Origin: Coriaria nepalensis
Taxonomy: Eukaryota; Streptophyta; Magnoliopsida; Cucurbitales; Coriariaceae
Assembly (NCBI GenBank): GCA_027186245.1
Contig: CP114483.1
Span: forward strand, 28,836,642-28,900,641
Direction of reading: 5' to 3'
DNA: 64,000 bases
Each line of letters starts with the position of its first letter. The first letter of the stretch is position 1. Shown in pieces: positions 1 through 11,429 of this stretch. Position numbers and translations under genes: made by a program. The notes beneath the pieces were generated by a model. The model had not been told where the DNA came from. It saw only the letters and a list, made by a program, of their open reading frames with translations, and searched no databases.

Positions 1-495
1 AGGAAAAGGGTCCAGATTGTGAAAGTAATGATAGTAAGTTAAGAAAGAAGCACAAGATTGAATCCAAAGCATGGCAGAAGGGAGGTTTAGGCTTTCTGCC
101 ACGTCACTGACCCACGGGATGAATGGATTGTTGATTAGGCATGAAACAGGTCGGTTTAGATCCGAATGGGTTTGGATTATTCGCGGGAGGATTTCCTTTC
201 CGGCGAGTTCGAGTTGGGCCACGTATTGCGACAAGTCTCTACGTTTTGGGTCATCTTCAGGCAATCCATCACTGAAGAACTCGAACCGGATAAAACCTTC
301 GCCGATGGGGGAAGGTTCGTCGGAGATGTTGTTATTATCTGCGGTTTTCAGCTGTTTTCCGATGGATTCAGGTGCGGAGAAAGTCACGAGAAAGCCCTTT
401 GAAGCGAGGCCTTTGCCGAGGCGGAGAAGTGGGTTGACGTGTCCCTGGGCAGGGAATGAAACCATGAAGATATGGATCGGAGATTCGGATCCCAT
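1..495 (-). CDS. UDP-glycosyltransferase, UGT84-like, N-terminal 165 residues (cut by window edge)
   Basis: Reading the minus strand from an ATG at 495 gives 165 codons without a stop, open to the window edge. The start MGSESP is followed by a hydrophobic strand and FPAQGHVNPLLRLGKGLASK (about residues 14-33), the N-terminal sugar-acceptor signature of plant family-1 glycosyltransferases; His19 sits where the catalytic base lies. Further on come FIRFEFFSDGLPEDD, SCLINNPFIPWVSDVAE and LPSAMLWIQSCAS, which are typical of the UGT84 group (hydroxycinnamate, gallate or limonoid glucose-ester formation). Enzymes of this family are cytosolic and usually 470-500 residues long, so about two thirds, including the PSPG UDP-sugar box, lies outside the window. 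No frameshift is seen. The exact substrate cannot be told. A related C-terminal fragment lies at 11430-11579 on the other strand. Confidence 0.9.
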   Translation of the reverse strand, partial: MGSESPIHIFMVSFPAQGHVNPLLRLGKGLASKGFLVTFSAPESIGKQLKTADNNNISDEPSPIGEGFIRFEFFSDGLPEDDPKRRDLSQYVAQLELAGKEILPRIIQTHSDLNRPVSCLINNPFIPWVSDVAESLNLPSAMLWIQSCASFLTYYHYFHNLDPFP

Positions 496-2904
496 TCTCA
501 CTACTAGCACTAGTAAGTAGGAGCTAAGCTGAATGAGAAGAACAGAGGTTGTGAGGGTAATTAACACAAAGAGGAACACAACAGATATACATTGCTTTAA
601 AACTTGCAAATTGCAAGACTACAAGTCGGTCAATATTTGAAGACGAAAGCAACTACTTGCCCTCGTGACACTAATAATTTGTCTTGTCGTGAAGAAAGTG
701 TGTTATTAATTAATCAATGTGAATTCAGGTAACGAATGTCCTATTTTTATTATTTATTCATAATAAAAGTTATCGATTTAGTGAACATAAATATAAACAC
801 AATTGTGCATTAAGAAAAAGAAGAGACAGGAAAAATAATAAATAAATAAAATAAATAATAATAATAATAATAATCATAGTAGAATTTAAAAATTATTAAA
901 AAAAATTTCATATAAATAAATGTTTAAATAAGAACGAAATAATGAATTTTTTATTCAAACGAGAATACAAAATAATTAATATTTCATATATTTTCAAACA
1001 AAACAACAGAATGTAATGATTTTTCATTTTATTCTCACCAAAGAATCAATTCCTAGGGAACGAGAATAAGATTAAAAATAAGAATGATGATAAAATTAAA
1101 ATTAAAATGAAAATGATAATTTTTTAAATTTTTTTTTTGCTTGATTACATAAAGAATGAGAAATAAATATGGATTAAAATGTAATATTATAAGATTAAAG
1201 AAGTTTTGAAAATATCTTAATATAATAGTAAATTTAAAAAATATGTAAAATAATTTGAATAAATAAATATTTAAATTGATTCTTATTAAAAATATTTATT
1301 TTAATAAAAATGAAAGAATAATTTTTTTTCATTCAAATAAAAACGGATTCTCACATTATCAAAATTTTAATAAAAAATCATAATAATTTCATTACTAGAA
1401 CAGAAAGATGCCCTAACGTTTTACATTTTATGTAGCATGTTTATTTAATACAACAAATCACCGTTTAAATATTAAAAATAAATAATAATAATAATAATAA
1501 TAATAAATTATATCATAAATATTTTTTTTTCATTTTTGAAACTTAAAAAAGAAGAAAAAAAAATTACTTAAAAAAATTTTAAAAAAGTTAAAATTTAATT
1601 TACGTAAAAGAATAATGAAAGGTGGAATCACATTACCGAAGTTACTTAAATCGTCCACGAGAATAGCTAGATTTTTGGTCCATGAAATTTTTTTTTTTTT
1701 TTTTCCCGTAATTTCATATATGGAATGATCTAAGAAAAACTTGTTTAGAGCCGATGATAAATATTGAAAAATATATACATGACCAATCTGAATCTAAAAT
1801 TACCCCTTTTCAAGCTTCAAGCTTAGATCCACCTAATGAAATCTAATCAAAAGAGTTTTGAAATCATGATCAGTCTAGGGAATAAGAAAATTATATGAAT
1901 GATTTTGTTTTCCCGTTTCAAGAGAATGAAGCCACCTTCTCTGGTGTATTGACAACATAATGAATGATGAACCCAATCATCCTTTACAAAATTCATTTGA
2001 TTCAAATCGAATTCTAAATTTTGGTTTGATAATAAATTTTTTCAATTTCCTTCTAAGAAATATTTCTAGCTTTCACTTCAATGGTAATAACAATTGAAAA
2101 GGAACGTAGAACCTACTAGCCAAAGGTGTGTATGGATATTGCTCCAGATGCCAATGTGGTAGCAGAAGGAAGAATGGTTCGCCAGTTCGTCAATGTGAAG
2201 GCTCTCCTGAGAAAGATAACGAGAGAGAATTTGAGAGAGAGATTTCTTATGATTAGGGTAAGATGAAGAAATTTTTTTTTTTTTTTTTTTTAATTTTTTT
2301 TTTAAGGATTTCTAAATTTTGAGTTAGTATTTATTTAGTTTTAATGTTATTATATTTAGATTTTTGTGATTTGTGGTTTAAGTTATGAATGAGATTGAAC
2401 GGTTTTGAAATAATTTCGTTTCAATGTATTTAAATTTGTATTTTTCGCTTAAAAGAAATATATTTTCATAAATTAATTAAGTTATAATTATTTTCTTTAA
2501 ATATTTTGTGAGTATCAATATGCACTAGATTTTTTTCCAATTCATGTGAATTAAAAGATGAGTGGTGTTTTTTTCCAATTCATATGAATATAAATGATGA
2601 TAAGAATGAAATAGAAATGAGATTGATGAATTTTTGATATCCTTTTAATTATATAGAAAATAAATAAGAATAATAATTTTTTTTTGTATCTTTTAAAAAA
2701 TAAAATTTCAAATATTACATAAATATCATAATATAATTTAAAAAATATTACTAATTTTTTTTTTGAAGATTCATGATCTTCCTACAGCCCAAACCTACGG
2801 TCTAGAGAGCTTTCAAAAATTCCAGCCAAGTTTGTGATGAGATTGTATTTGTTCTTCGTTCTTCCACTCGAACCATTCCAAGTGGAATCATACACTCAGA
2901 AAAA
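496..2904. other. AT-rich intergenic DNA
   Basis: Upstream flank of the glycosyltransferase followed by very AT-rich DNA. It holds (ATA)n-like runs at about 840-875 and 1480-1505, poly-T at 1687-1704 and 2271-2290, and several stretches resembling decayed MITEs. No open frame with family likeness was found. The piece at 2130-2250 is less AT-rich and may be an unrecognised gene relic. Confidence 0.6.
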
Positions 2905-3352
2905 TTTGAAGTGTTCTTATTGACTATTTTGAAAGGGTAAGTCTTCCTACTCTAGTTGATGAGGCAAGAAAAAAAGAATTCTTCATTTTGCTATTGTTAG
3001 TGGTAGACCAACGGGTCTGGTCTGGAGTTTGCTGCAAAAGCTTCATGACTTTACTTTGTCAACGAGTACATAGTCAAATTCTATCCTGGAGTTAAAGATC
3101 TAGTTACTGAGGCTGGAGATCATACTCTTAGCATGTTTGGCAAAAGGATCAATACTTTTGTTGAAGAAAGATTCCGAAGAGAAGGTATTTAACTTAAAAC
3201 AGGATATCAATGGTTGTCAAATTTGATAAAGAAATTTATACACAGGAGATGAAAAATGGAGAACTGATGAGTGGTTGCGGGTTGACGGAACTAATTAGCA
3301 TTGTTCATGCACTTGGTGATTGCACCACAATAAATCAGCGTAAGGTTATGGA
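2905..3352 (+). pseudogene. NDB-type external alternative NAD(P)H dehydrogenase pseudogene, part A
   Basis: Three forward frames, joined by small frameshifts, give a collinear match to the middle of plant type-II (rotenone-insensitive) NAD(P)H dehydrogenases of the mitochondrial outer-face NDB group. Recognisable pieces in order: DYFERVSLPTL (about 2922), a nucleotide-binding turn GRPTG then GLEFAAK (about 3000-3040), FYPGVKDLV and EAGDHTLSMFGKRI (about 3078-3160), MVVKFDKEIYTQEMKNGE (about 3211-3265), TDEWLRVDG (about 3268) and ALGDCTTINQRKVMD (about 3310-3352). The first Gly-rich motif has lost Gly residues. The stretch normally between the KNGE and TDEWLRV blocks (about 30 residues) is missing. 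Stops and shifts exclude function. The next exon in family order is found about 5 kb downstream (8392-8550). Confidence 0.85.
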
Positions 3353-4354
3353 CGTGTTGACGTAGAGAAAGCGTACTGGCAAGAATTAATGGTTTCGATA
3401 ATTATAATATGAAAATTTAATAAAAATTTTAGTATGTCAGATTTCACATTATAAATATTAAAAGAAATTAATGAAATAAATATGTTATTAAATTATTAAG
3501 AAAATTAATCACACTATAAGAGATCGAGATTAATCGTATCTATTAATGAGTGAATTTAATTAACTGTTGTATAAATTTAATAAAAATTAACAAATATAAA
3601 ATTAAAGATTTAGCATATAAATAAAGAACACGAGTGAGTTAAAGTAAAGGAATTAAAATGATAAATTTATTTTAAGACAATAAATTAAATATATACTAAA
3701 TCTAATCCTACGACATAAATAAATAAGATGAAATTAAAGAATTTAAAGATTACAAAAAATATATATATATATATTTTATTCGTGAATGATAAATCAAGAC
3801 TTTCACTTAAGTGAAAGTCCAATGTACTAATACTACTCATAAGAACAGATCTAAGAAAAAAAAGATAGACATTTGTTCCCCAAGGTATCAAAAATAAAAA
3901 GATAAGCATCAAAACGACCGATAAATTTATGTGTTGATTGATCGATTGATGTCTTTGATGCCTAACTCACGTCTTCTATTTATAAGTAATTAAAATGATA
4001 AAATGAAATTCGGCCAATTCTTGGTTCACACGCATAAAAATGGCCAACCTATAATGAGCCACGTTCATTCTTTTTTGGAGGAAAATTTGATCTCAACGGT
4101 CAAATTTTGAGATCAAATTTTTTACCATATGTGGTCTTCATTTCATCTAAATTCAACTTGACTTTTTATCATCCTACTTTCGGCCAACTATTTACATTTT
4201 CGGTCAACTAGCCTCAATTTTCAGACAACCTCTCTCCTTGGTTGAAAATGGAAATGAAAAAAAAGATTTTTTGCCACTTTTTAGGGAAAATCTGATCCCA
4301 CTTTTAACCTTCACAAATTTGGTCGATTTTTATCTTCTTATTGGTCAAAAATTC
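3353..4354. other. Intergenic or intron-derived DNA of the NDB pseudogene
   Basis: AT-rich DNA with a short (AT)n run at about 3757-3775 and a local inverted repeat at 4091-4116 (GATCTCAA ... TTGAGATC). The only open frame (3685-3912, minus) is low-complexity and has no family likeness. No gene seen. Confidence 0.5.
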
Positions 4355-5282
4355 TGTAACGCCCGCCCTACTAGCTGTTTAATTTATCAAATACTTTTCT
4401 AGGGAAACATATACATCCAGTAGGTGCATTACTTTTCTTGTTTTTAAAAATTTTGTTCCTTAAAATAAACTTTACTTCCAAAAGATGTTCGAGGATATAC
4501 GTAATAATTTGAAAATACTGCGGAAGTCTTTGTCATACAAAAGTAATCCCAAAACTTTTTGAATACTTTATTCTTTATTTAAATATATATATACATACAT
4601 ATACATAAGAAGTGCCAATTTTCAAACTCATTGCTTACAAAGGTCAAGTCTCATATGTACAATCTCACGGACTGATAGCCCTCATTCACATGTTCCTTAG
4701 CTTACCGCCTTACCTTTGTAATTTCCTACAACACAGGGTAGACATCTATAAGCTAGAAGCTCAGTAAGGATAGTGTCCTACTCACATCACTATTCTTTTT
4801 ATGACTATCGTGAGTTTGTGCTTTTGTGACATATATCTAACGTGCATAAATTCCTATCATTCTACACACTTGGGCCCTGAGGATGCTACCACCGGTATGT
4901 CAACTGATATTTAATCAGCGGTTCGCTTATGACCGTTGCAACGATCCACTTATGATCTTTTCTCTAATATCATTTAGGATCCTTTCTGATCGACAAACGA
5001 TTCTTCTTTTAACCTAGCATAACATTAACTACTGGAAATATGAACATATGTACTTAATGTTTAAAGTTTTTATTATCCTCAAACCATCCTGCTATATTAT
5101 GTTCATTCTAGTTATAATATTTATTTCTAGCATAGTAATCATAGTATTTTCCTTCTACTTAGCATGCTATAATTATAATCCTAACGCATACATAACCAAG
5201 TCATCATGTTTAATAATTAATATTATCCTCAATTAATATAATTATAATCATAATAATAAATAAACAATATCCGGGTGTTGCA
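4355..5282. repeat. Possible 0.93 kb element with short inverted ends
   Basis: Begins TGTAACGCCCGCC (4355-4367) and ends GGGTGTTGCA (5273-5282), whose reverse complement TGCAACACCC resembles the start. The interior codes for nothing recognisable. The TGTAACACCC-type terminus is common at ends of plant LTRs and small elements, so this may be a decayed solo LTR or a MITE. No target-site duplication was identified. Confidence 0.3.
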
Positions 5283-5329
5283 GTGAGACTATACTTACAA
5301 AGGTTGGTTTACCGGAGGTCTTGACTTTC

Positions 5330-5468
5330 CTCTTTCTCTCTTTCCGTCCTCTCCTTTTTCCTTTCCTCTCTTTCTTTCCCTTTCTTTCCTTTCTTTCCTT
5401 TTTCCTTTCCTCTCTTTCTTTCCTTTTTTTCTTTTCTTTCCTTTCCCTCTCCTTCCATTTTCTCTTTC
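5330..5468. repeat. Pyrimidine-rich (CTTT/CCTTT) low-complexity tract
   Basis: About 140 bases almost only C and T on the plus strand (TTTCC, CTCTTT and TTTCCTTT runs). It opens long artificial frames on both strands (5309-5515 minus, 5321-5524 plus) that are Lys/Glu/Arg or Phe/Leu/Ser only and are not genes. Confidence 0.85.
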
Positions 5469-5524
5469 GTTGCTTGTTGTTGGTACATGATGTGGATGAA
5501 GCCTTTTATAGGCATGAAAGGTGA

Positions 5525-6534
5525 TGCTTAGTCACTCTTTTAGGTTGAAATAGTGACAAGTGAAGGCCACATATCTAGGTAATTTCTTTTTAAGGTTGAC
5601 TAATGATCATTTAGAAAATGTGGCTGCAGTAAAATTTATTTATTTATTTTTAATTACACTTAAGCTTCCATTAAGTTTTAAAATTATAAAAAGGTTTGTA
5701 ATTATTTCTATTGTTAAAATTAGGTATAGGTGGGAATTAAAATTTACTAATAAGCCCACTTTAAATTTATTTTCTCATTACTATGCCTAGTCTAGAGATA
5801 TTGGGAGATTACAATTCACTTCCTTAAGGCCATTTTTTGCCATCTTTTATGAAAAAAAAGTTAAAATCAAATCTCTCATTAAATGAGATCTTGATTTATC
5901 TTTTCCTTGAACAGCTAAGATCGAATCTTGAGTGATTCTTATATAAGCAATCTATGACCGATTCTTTACTATCTCATTAATCAATGTGAATTTTCACTAT
6001 TTTTATGGAAATTTCCTCTTAGATAAACTTACTTGAGCCAACGTCACCATGATGGCGGAAATTCACACTAAATCGCCCAATTTGATCAGTGAGCCGATCA
6101 ATATGTTTGGTCATTTATTATTGGCCAATTTTCTTTCATTTTGAATTCTTAAACAATCATCTTCCGCCATCTGTCCCTAAAAATTTGTATCAACAAATTA
6201 CTCCCTTAATCTTCTTATTAAATTTAGAATAATGAGAGAGATTAATAACCACAACTCTTTATAAATAGTACCATCCAGATCATTAATTGTAATCACACTT
6301 TTTGAAAATGGAAGAAGATCTCGAAGAACTCAATTTGTCTACCGTCACAGGAAACTGAACAAAACATCTTTGAAAAATCTTATAAATCGGCATAAATATG
6401 GCCGACTTCGAACAACAGAGACTTCGAACAAGGTCTGTTGATAAGGCTTTAAAAAATTTTCATTCATTGGCTTGTAATGTAATATATCATCTTAACTCTC
6501 TAACCAATACGCATTGTTGCTGAAAATATATTGA
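5525..6534. other. Intergenic DNA flanking the Tat-like relic
   Basis: AT-rich sequence without a coding region. Bases 6101-6195 are a diverged direct repeat of 8282-8376 (shared runs such as AATCATCTTCCG), bracketing the gypsy relic. The 6380-6480 part shows short repeats (CTTCGAACA twice). Probably outer parts of the same retroelement. Confidence 0.4.
6101..6195. repeat. Diverged direct repeat, copy 1
   Basis: About 95 bases resembling 8282-8376: both run TGTTT(G/A)GTCAT..., share CCAATTTTC/CTGATTTTCC, AATCATCTTCCG and end near TATCAA. The copies bracket the Tat-like pol relic and could be remains of LTR or untranslated sequence. No TG...CA ends were found. Confidence 0.5.
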
Positions 6535-8285
6535 ATCCGAGATGGACCCTCCCAGTTAGGCGGCCATTTTCCATAGACTTTAATTAGCCAATTTTGACTG
6601 ATTGGAAAAATCACCTTCTATAGCATGTCATTGGTAGCAAATGACTTATCCCTACCTTTATAGGCCTTAATTACATGATTTTTATGTACCGCCATATTAA
6701 CAATTGCCTATAAATAGCCGACTTCCAAATCTTCCAACTTAATCTGCATAACCTTGGCGTACTCTAAGGAAACTAAAGTATTCAGTAAGGCTACTCTCAA
6801 AGACTTATTTTGCAGCACCATTGGTAGAACAACTTCATGACCATAAACCAATGAGAAATGTGTAACCAAAGTTTTGGTTGTATGGGCGATTCGACATGCC
6901 AAAGAGTCGATCCCAACATCCAAGATCTCAATTTATCGCAGATCATTTTCTTGATCAGGCGAATTATAACTTTATTAGTTAGTTCAGCCTACCCATTAGC
7001 TTGTGTGCATAATATGGGGGGTCAACAGTTTAAAACACATACTCTTTCATAAATTTGGTCATTTGAATTCCAGTAAAAGTCGTATAATTATCAATAGTTA
7101 TTGTCTCTTATGTACTAAAATGGAAGATGATGTTTTCCTTTCTAAAGTCAATTACTTTAGTCTGATCAACCTTTTTTAATAGGACAACTTTAACCTACTT
7201 GATAGTCTAAGATATCCCGTTTACGAGTTGTTATCATTAGGCTAGTTAGGTCAGACCATTTGCCTTAGTGTTATGAGACCGAGAAATATGAGTGAGGCTC
7301 CAAGTCTCGAAGTCATCTAATAACTGGGTTGGAATAACGAATTACCTATTCATACTTGGGTTTGTGTATTTATACTCACTAGAAAGCTGTTTGACAACTA
7401 GCTGAGAGTCGTCGAACACCGTAATAAATGTAGCTCTCATTTCTAATATGATAATTAATGCTTTATACTCAGATTGATCATGTTGCATAGAAATTCCAAT
7501 TGCAAAGACCACGTACTACTCGTCCCATGGGGTGTTTTAATAACTATACTAGCACCGGTCATTTCCTCCGTGTTAGATCCATCAAAATGCGATTCCTATG
7601 AATGATTTTCGATAGAAAGCACCTAGAAAATGTCATCAAAGTCCATCGGTACATAATTCACCAATGGATGATCGGCTAGAAAGTCGGCTAGCACTTGTGC
7701 TTTGACAGCCTTTTGTGGCACATTTTGAAAACTGAATTTAGCTAAAGCGAACGTCCATTTACCTAATCTGCCTTTTAAAATTGGCCGAGATAAAAGGTAG
7801 TTTACGAGGTTTGTGTAGGTAATTACAAGCACTTAGGTGTTTAACAAGTAGTGTCGTAATTTGGTTACGGCGAAGAACAATACTAAGCACAGCTTCTCAA
7901 TTAGAAAATACCTAATTTGGGTTAGCTATAAAATCCAACTTAAGTAGTAGATTGCATCTTTTTGTCTTGCATAATTTTCTTAAGCGAGTAATCCTCCAAT
8001 GGAATCTTTAGTGGCCGAAACATATAGCAAAAGTCATCTACCCTTGATTGCAGCTACTAATATCAAAAGAGTTGCAAGGTAATATTTAATCGCGTAGAAA
8101 GCAACTTAATGTTCAAATGACTAATAAAACTCACCTACTCCCTATAATTTTAAGTTAGAGCTAAACACCTTTATTTTTTCAGCCAAATTGTAAATAAACC
8201 ACAGAAATAAATTAATTTGGCTGAGAAACATCTAAAGTTCTTTCTTATTCCAAAGAGGGAAAGCCTTCATGATAGCTTTCAACAT
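6535..8285 (-). mobile_element. Ty3-gypsy (Tat/Ogre-like) pol relic
   Basis: The minus strand carries, in 5'-3' pol order, a reverse-transcriptase thumb/connection (8120-8285, FLSQINL... FIYNLAEKIKVFS), the RNase H tail (7623-7832, YLLSRPILKGRLGKW, VPQKAVKAQVLADFLADHP), an archaeal-type second RNase H (about 7370-7610, DGSNTEEMTGASIV then EYKALI and DDSQLVVKQL) and the integrase C-terminus (6708-6923, HFSLVYGHEVVLP and SLRVAL; 6560-6660, WPPNWEGPSRI). The second RNase H is a hallmark of the Tat/Ogre lineage. Many stops and frameshifts and the loss of gag, protease, RT palm and integrase core show an old dead copy. It lies between the two parts of the NDB pseudogene. Confidence 0.85.
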
Positions 8286-8376
8286 GTTTAGTCATCTCTT
8301 ATTAGCTGATTTTCCTTCCTTTTGAAATTTTAACCAATCATCTTCCGTACATGCCCATAAAATTCTAGTATCAATA
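8282..8376. repeat. Diverged direct repeat, copy 2
   Basis: Partner of 6101-6195. It abuts the abrupt end of the RT homology at about 8285, so it marks a rearrangement or insertion junction of the gypsy relic, and it ends about 15 bases before the NDB exon relic at 8392. Confidence 0.5.
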
Positions 8377-8391
8377 GTGCGATACTCCATA

Positions 8392-8550
8392 ATCTTTAGC
8401 AAGGCAGATGTAGACAATCCATGAACTCTTATCATTAAAGAATTTCTAGAAGTCATTGATGACATCTGTGAAAGGTATCCTCAGTTGGAGCTTTATTTGA
8501 AAAGTAGAAAGATTGGTGACATGGTTTCTGATCCAATGAGAGGGTCATTA
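8392..8550 (+). pseudogene. NDB-type NAD(P)H dehydrogenase pseudogene, part B (EF-hand exon)
   Basis: One frame from 8392 reads IFSKADVDNP, a TGA stop at 8422-8424, then TLIIKEFLEVIDDICERYPQ and LELYLKSRKI. This is the calcium-binding EF-hand insertion that separates NDB-type external dehydrogenases from NDA/NDC types, and in family order it follows directly after the block that ends part A at 3352. The EF-hand loop has lost acidic or glycine positions. After about 8550 the likeness fades. The 5 kb between parts A and B is either a transposon-swollen intron or a later insertion. Confidence 0.85.
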
Positions 8551-10456
8551 TAGGAAGCTTCTTGCGATGCCATGGCTTTGTTTCAAACTGATACCCCAAG
8601 TTCAACCTTAAGGACAATGTTACATTTGAACAGGTGAGTATTGATATGAATGGAGGCTTATTAGTTAGTCAAGGTCCAAGAGAATGATAAAGTGTTCTAG
8701 GCAATTCGTGTACTATGTGTCGGATCCATGAAATGACATGTAAGAATGTAATCATCTGTTGGAAGCCATTAACGCATGTTGGAATTGATTAGACTTGTAA
8801 ATTGTTTCAGTTAACTAATGAAGCTGAATGAATATTCGTAATCAAGCAAGGAATGAATAATCCAATTTACCTCTCAAAATTCTCTCTATCTTCCTAGTCT
8901 ATGTTCTTCCCCAATTTCGATTCTCTTCTTCCTTCTGAATTTCTTCTAGGATAACGAACATCTCGAACACGCTCAACCCTCTATCACCATTGAAAGAGCC
9001 TTTTCTATGAAAATATTGTAAGAATTGTTTTACATAAATAAACAACAGATTAATGGATGAATAATTCTCTAATTACATAATAAGTGAAGATCAATTTATA
9101 ATATGTATTTATATATCTTTACACTTAACTTTTGATTAACTTTATATCCATGGTTGGTCCTATTTTTGTTCTCTCTCCCTCTCTGGTTCTTGCTTAGGTC
9201 CTTGCTTGATAGCAAAAGCTATCAGGTAAGGACCTAGACTTTTTTTTTTTCATCATTTCCTTGTGGGTTTCTTTTTCTTTAATAGAGATTTTTTTTTTCA
9301 AGTTTTTATTACTAAATTTTATGTCTTTAATAATGGCATTGTTATGTTCCTTATTCAATTTAGAGTACTTAAAGAAATTTTGATATCTAAACCTTAAGCA
9401 TACTATTGATAAACTTTGAAATGTCATGAAGAAGAAGAAGAACCAAGCATTCATTGTATCTCTATTTGTAATATTGCTAGAATGTTTTCTTTGGATATTA
9501 TTAGTTTGGGTATTTGTCTTGGTATTGATTAGTTTTGTTCATAAATGGATGTTATTTGGATTAAGTAGAACAATGTTATGTTATATTCTTAAGAAAATAT
9601 CAAAATTCAGGGGATATATTCCTAATGAATATGTGTATTTATTTTTAGATCTTTGATTTATAATCTCTCTATTAATCTTTATTAAATGGATTATTTACAT
9701 TTGGCAAAAACAAATTACTAAATTTAGAATCATTGAAGCACAAATTTAGAATTGTTGCCTCCAACGCCCAAATAATTCTTTTAAAATTTGTAGAGATAAA
9801 ATTGAAAATCTTAATTAAAAGTTTTTAAGCTAAATTATAAAGTTTTATTATTATTATTTCCATTTTCTCAATTCTCATAATTTTATAAGTAATTTGGTCT
9901 CACTTGTAGGGTTTTGGATCTACAATTGATGTCATGTTAACTTTTTTCATCTTTTGAGGTGGACTAAATTCTTTAAAAATATATTATATATTCTATCATT
10001 AAAAAGTATTATAAAATATCGAGGCATATCAAAATTTACTAAATATCCTTAAAGTATCATAAATTATTTTGTTTTTTATTGTTTCTTGATAGGCAATGTA
10101 ATATATCAGATACATATCAAACAAATACGAATAAGTAAAGATATTAAATATAAATATTACATGAATATATAACCCATTTTAAAATATCGATGCTTTAGAT
10201 GCCCACATAACCGACATGCATCGGCATTATAACATGTTTTAATGACATGTATTTGAGAGTTAATGAATACACACAAATATTTCAATACTCACGCAACACT
10301 CTTGTTCACTCTAAAATTTTTGATTGGATCATCGAAAAAGTATTATCGAAGATAATCACAAAATTAGGATTGGAATGAGTCGACAAAAGTGGCGCAAGTA
10401 GAGGATGACGTGGAAGAAAGCGTGGTTGCAATATGGGCCAGGTTGGCACGATGGAT
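8551..10456. other. Intergenic DNA
   Basis: AT-rich, with poly-T runs (9240-9250, 9289-9298) and no coding likeness. Frames at 9194-9454 and 9426-9656 are low-complexity. At 10385-10456 there is a stretch resembling a second left end of the hAT family described next (GTGG...GGGCCAGGTTGGCACGA). Confidence 0.5.
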
Positions 10457-11109
10457 TAGAGTGGTAAAATGGGTCGGGTTGGCACGAGCACGTACAGTAC
10501 GACATGATAAAAGCATGATACGAGTGAGTCGTGTTGTGTCGTTCCCAATTATGCGGGCATGTGGGCTGGCACATGGGCTGGCACGACATGATACTGATTT
10601 TTCATGCCGGCTCGGAGTACGACACGACTTTTGTGGGCCCGTCCAAAGCACGAGCTCAAAAAGCTTTTGATTTTAGGAGTTTTTTTTTCTCTAAATCATT
10701 TTGTATATTAAAAATCTTTCGATTAATGCAAAATCTTGTTTGGAAAAATAATATTTATTACAATTTATTTATAATTTTAATTATTAATGGTACTAACTTC
10801 TAATTTATAAAATAATAACTATTATGAATGATTAACAATATATAAAACATGTATTATAATATTAGTATTTTACTAATCACTTTAAAACTCTTTTTTTATT
10901 TAAAATAAATTAAAAAAAAAAAAAAGGCAAGCCTTCGAGCTCACAAGTTGAAAAGGGCCGTTTCGGCTCATGGGTCGGCACAATCTCACAGGCCGACACG
11001 ATACGTTTATGACCTATTACTATATCTATGTCATGTCGTGCCCTTATTTTTAGGTATACGGTACGGGCCAATCCGTACCGAGTACGGTAAGACATAATCA
11101 CTGCCTCTA
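10457..11109. mobile_element. Non-autonomous hAT element, about 0.65 kb
   Basis: The left end (TAGAGTGGTAAAATGGGTCG at 10457) matches the left end of the hAT element at 52330 (TAGAGGTGGCAAAATGAGCC). The subterminal 3' block at about 10680-10940 matches 55128-55345 over roughly 200 bases (shared GTACTAACTTCTAATTTA and TTTTACTAATCACTTTAAAA, and CGAGCTC further on). The right end reads TGCCTCTA at 11102-11109. Repeated GGCACGA/CGACACGA subterminal motifs fit hAT transposase binding. No transposase is encoded. No 8-bp target duplication was recognised, so the ends are approximate. Confidence 0.65.
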
Positions 11110-11429
11110 AGTAGCATGCATGCCTAAAATCAAAGTTTCGATTACTTCTTGTGCAAGTAACTAGTGGATTTCCACCGGGGGTTTGCCAATAAATAGAACT
11201 CAATATCTTAAATAAAAAGGGTCCGCAAATAAGAATATCTTTTGACTATCAATATCTATTAGTGGATTCATCTTTATTACTTTTCTTTTAAAGTGTTTTA
11301 TCATTCAACATTTCGCACTTATGATATTCCTTTGGATTTTGCAATCTTTATTTTGCAACCTTTAGATTCCGCACTTTACACACCACCATCCTTATTGCGT
11401 ATTTGCAATCCATCCAGAGTCACAACATC

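Noticed and set aside
71..520. 149-codon plus-strand frame
   Set aside because: Antisense shadow of the UDP-glycosyltransferase on the minus strand.
5309..5524. Two overlapping 67-68 codon frames
   Set aside because: Products of a C/T-only tract; composition is Lys/Glu/Arg or Phe/Leu/Ser only.
10356..10803. Several frames of 77-95 codons on both strands
   Set aside because: They lie in GC-richer terminal repeats of a hAT element and have no family likeness.
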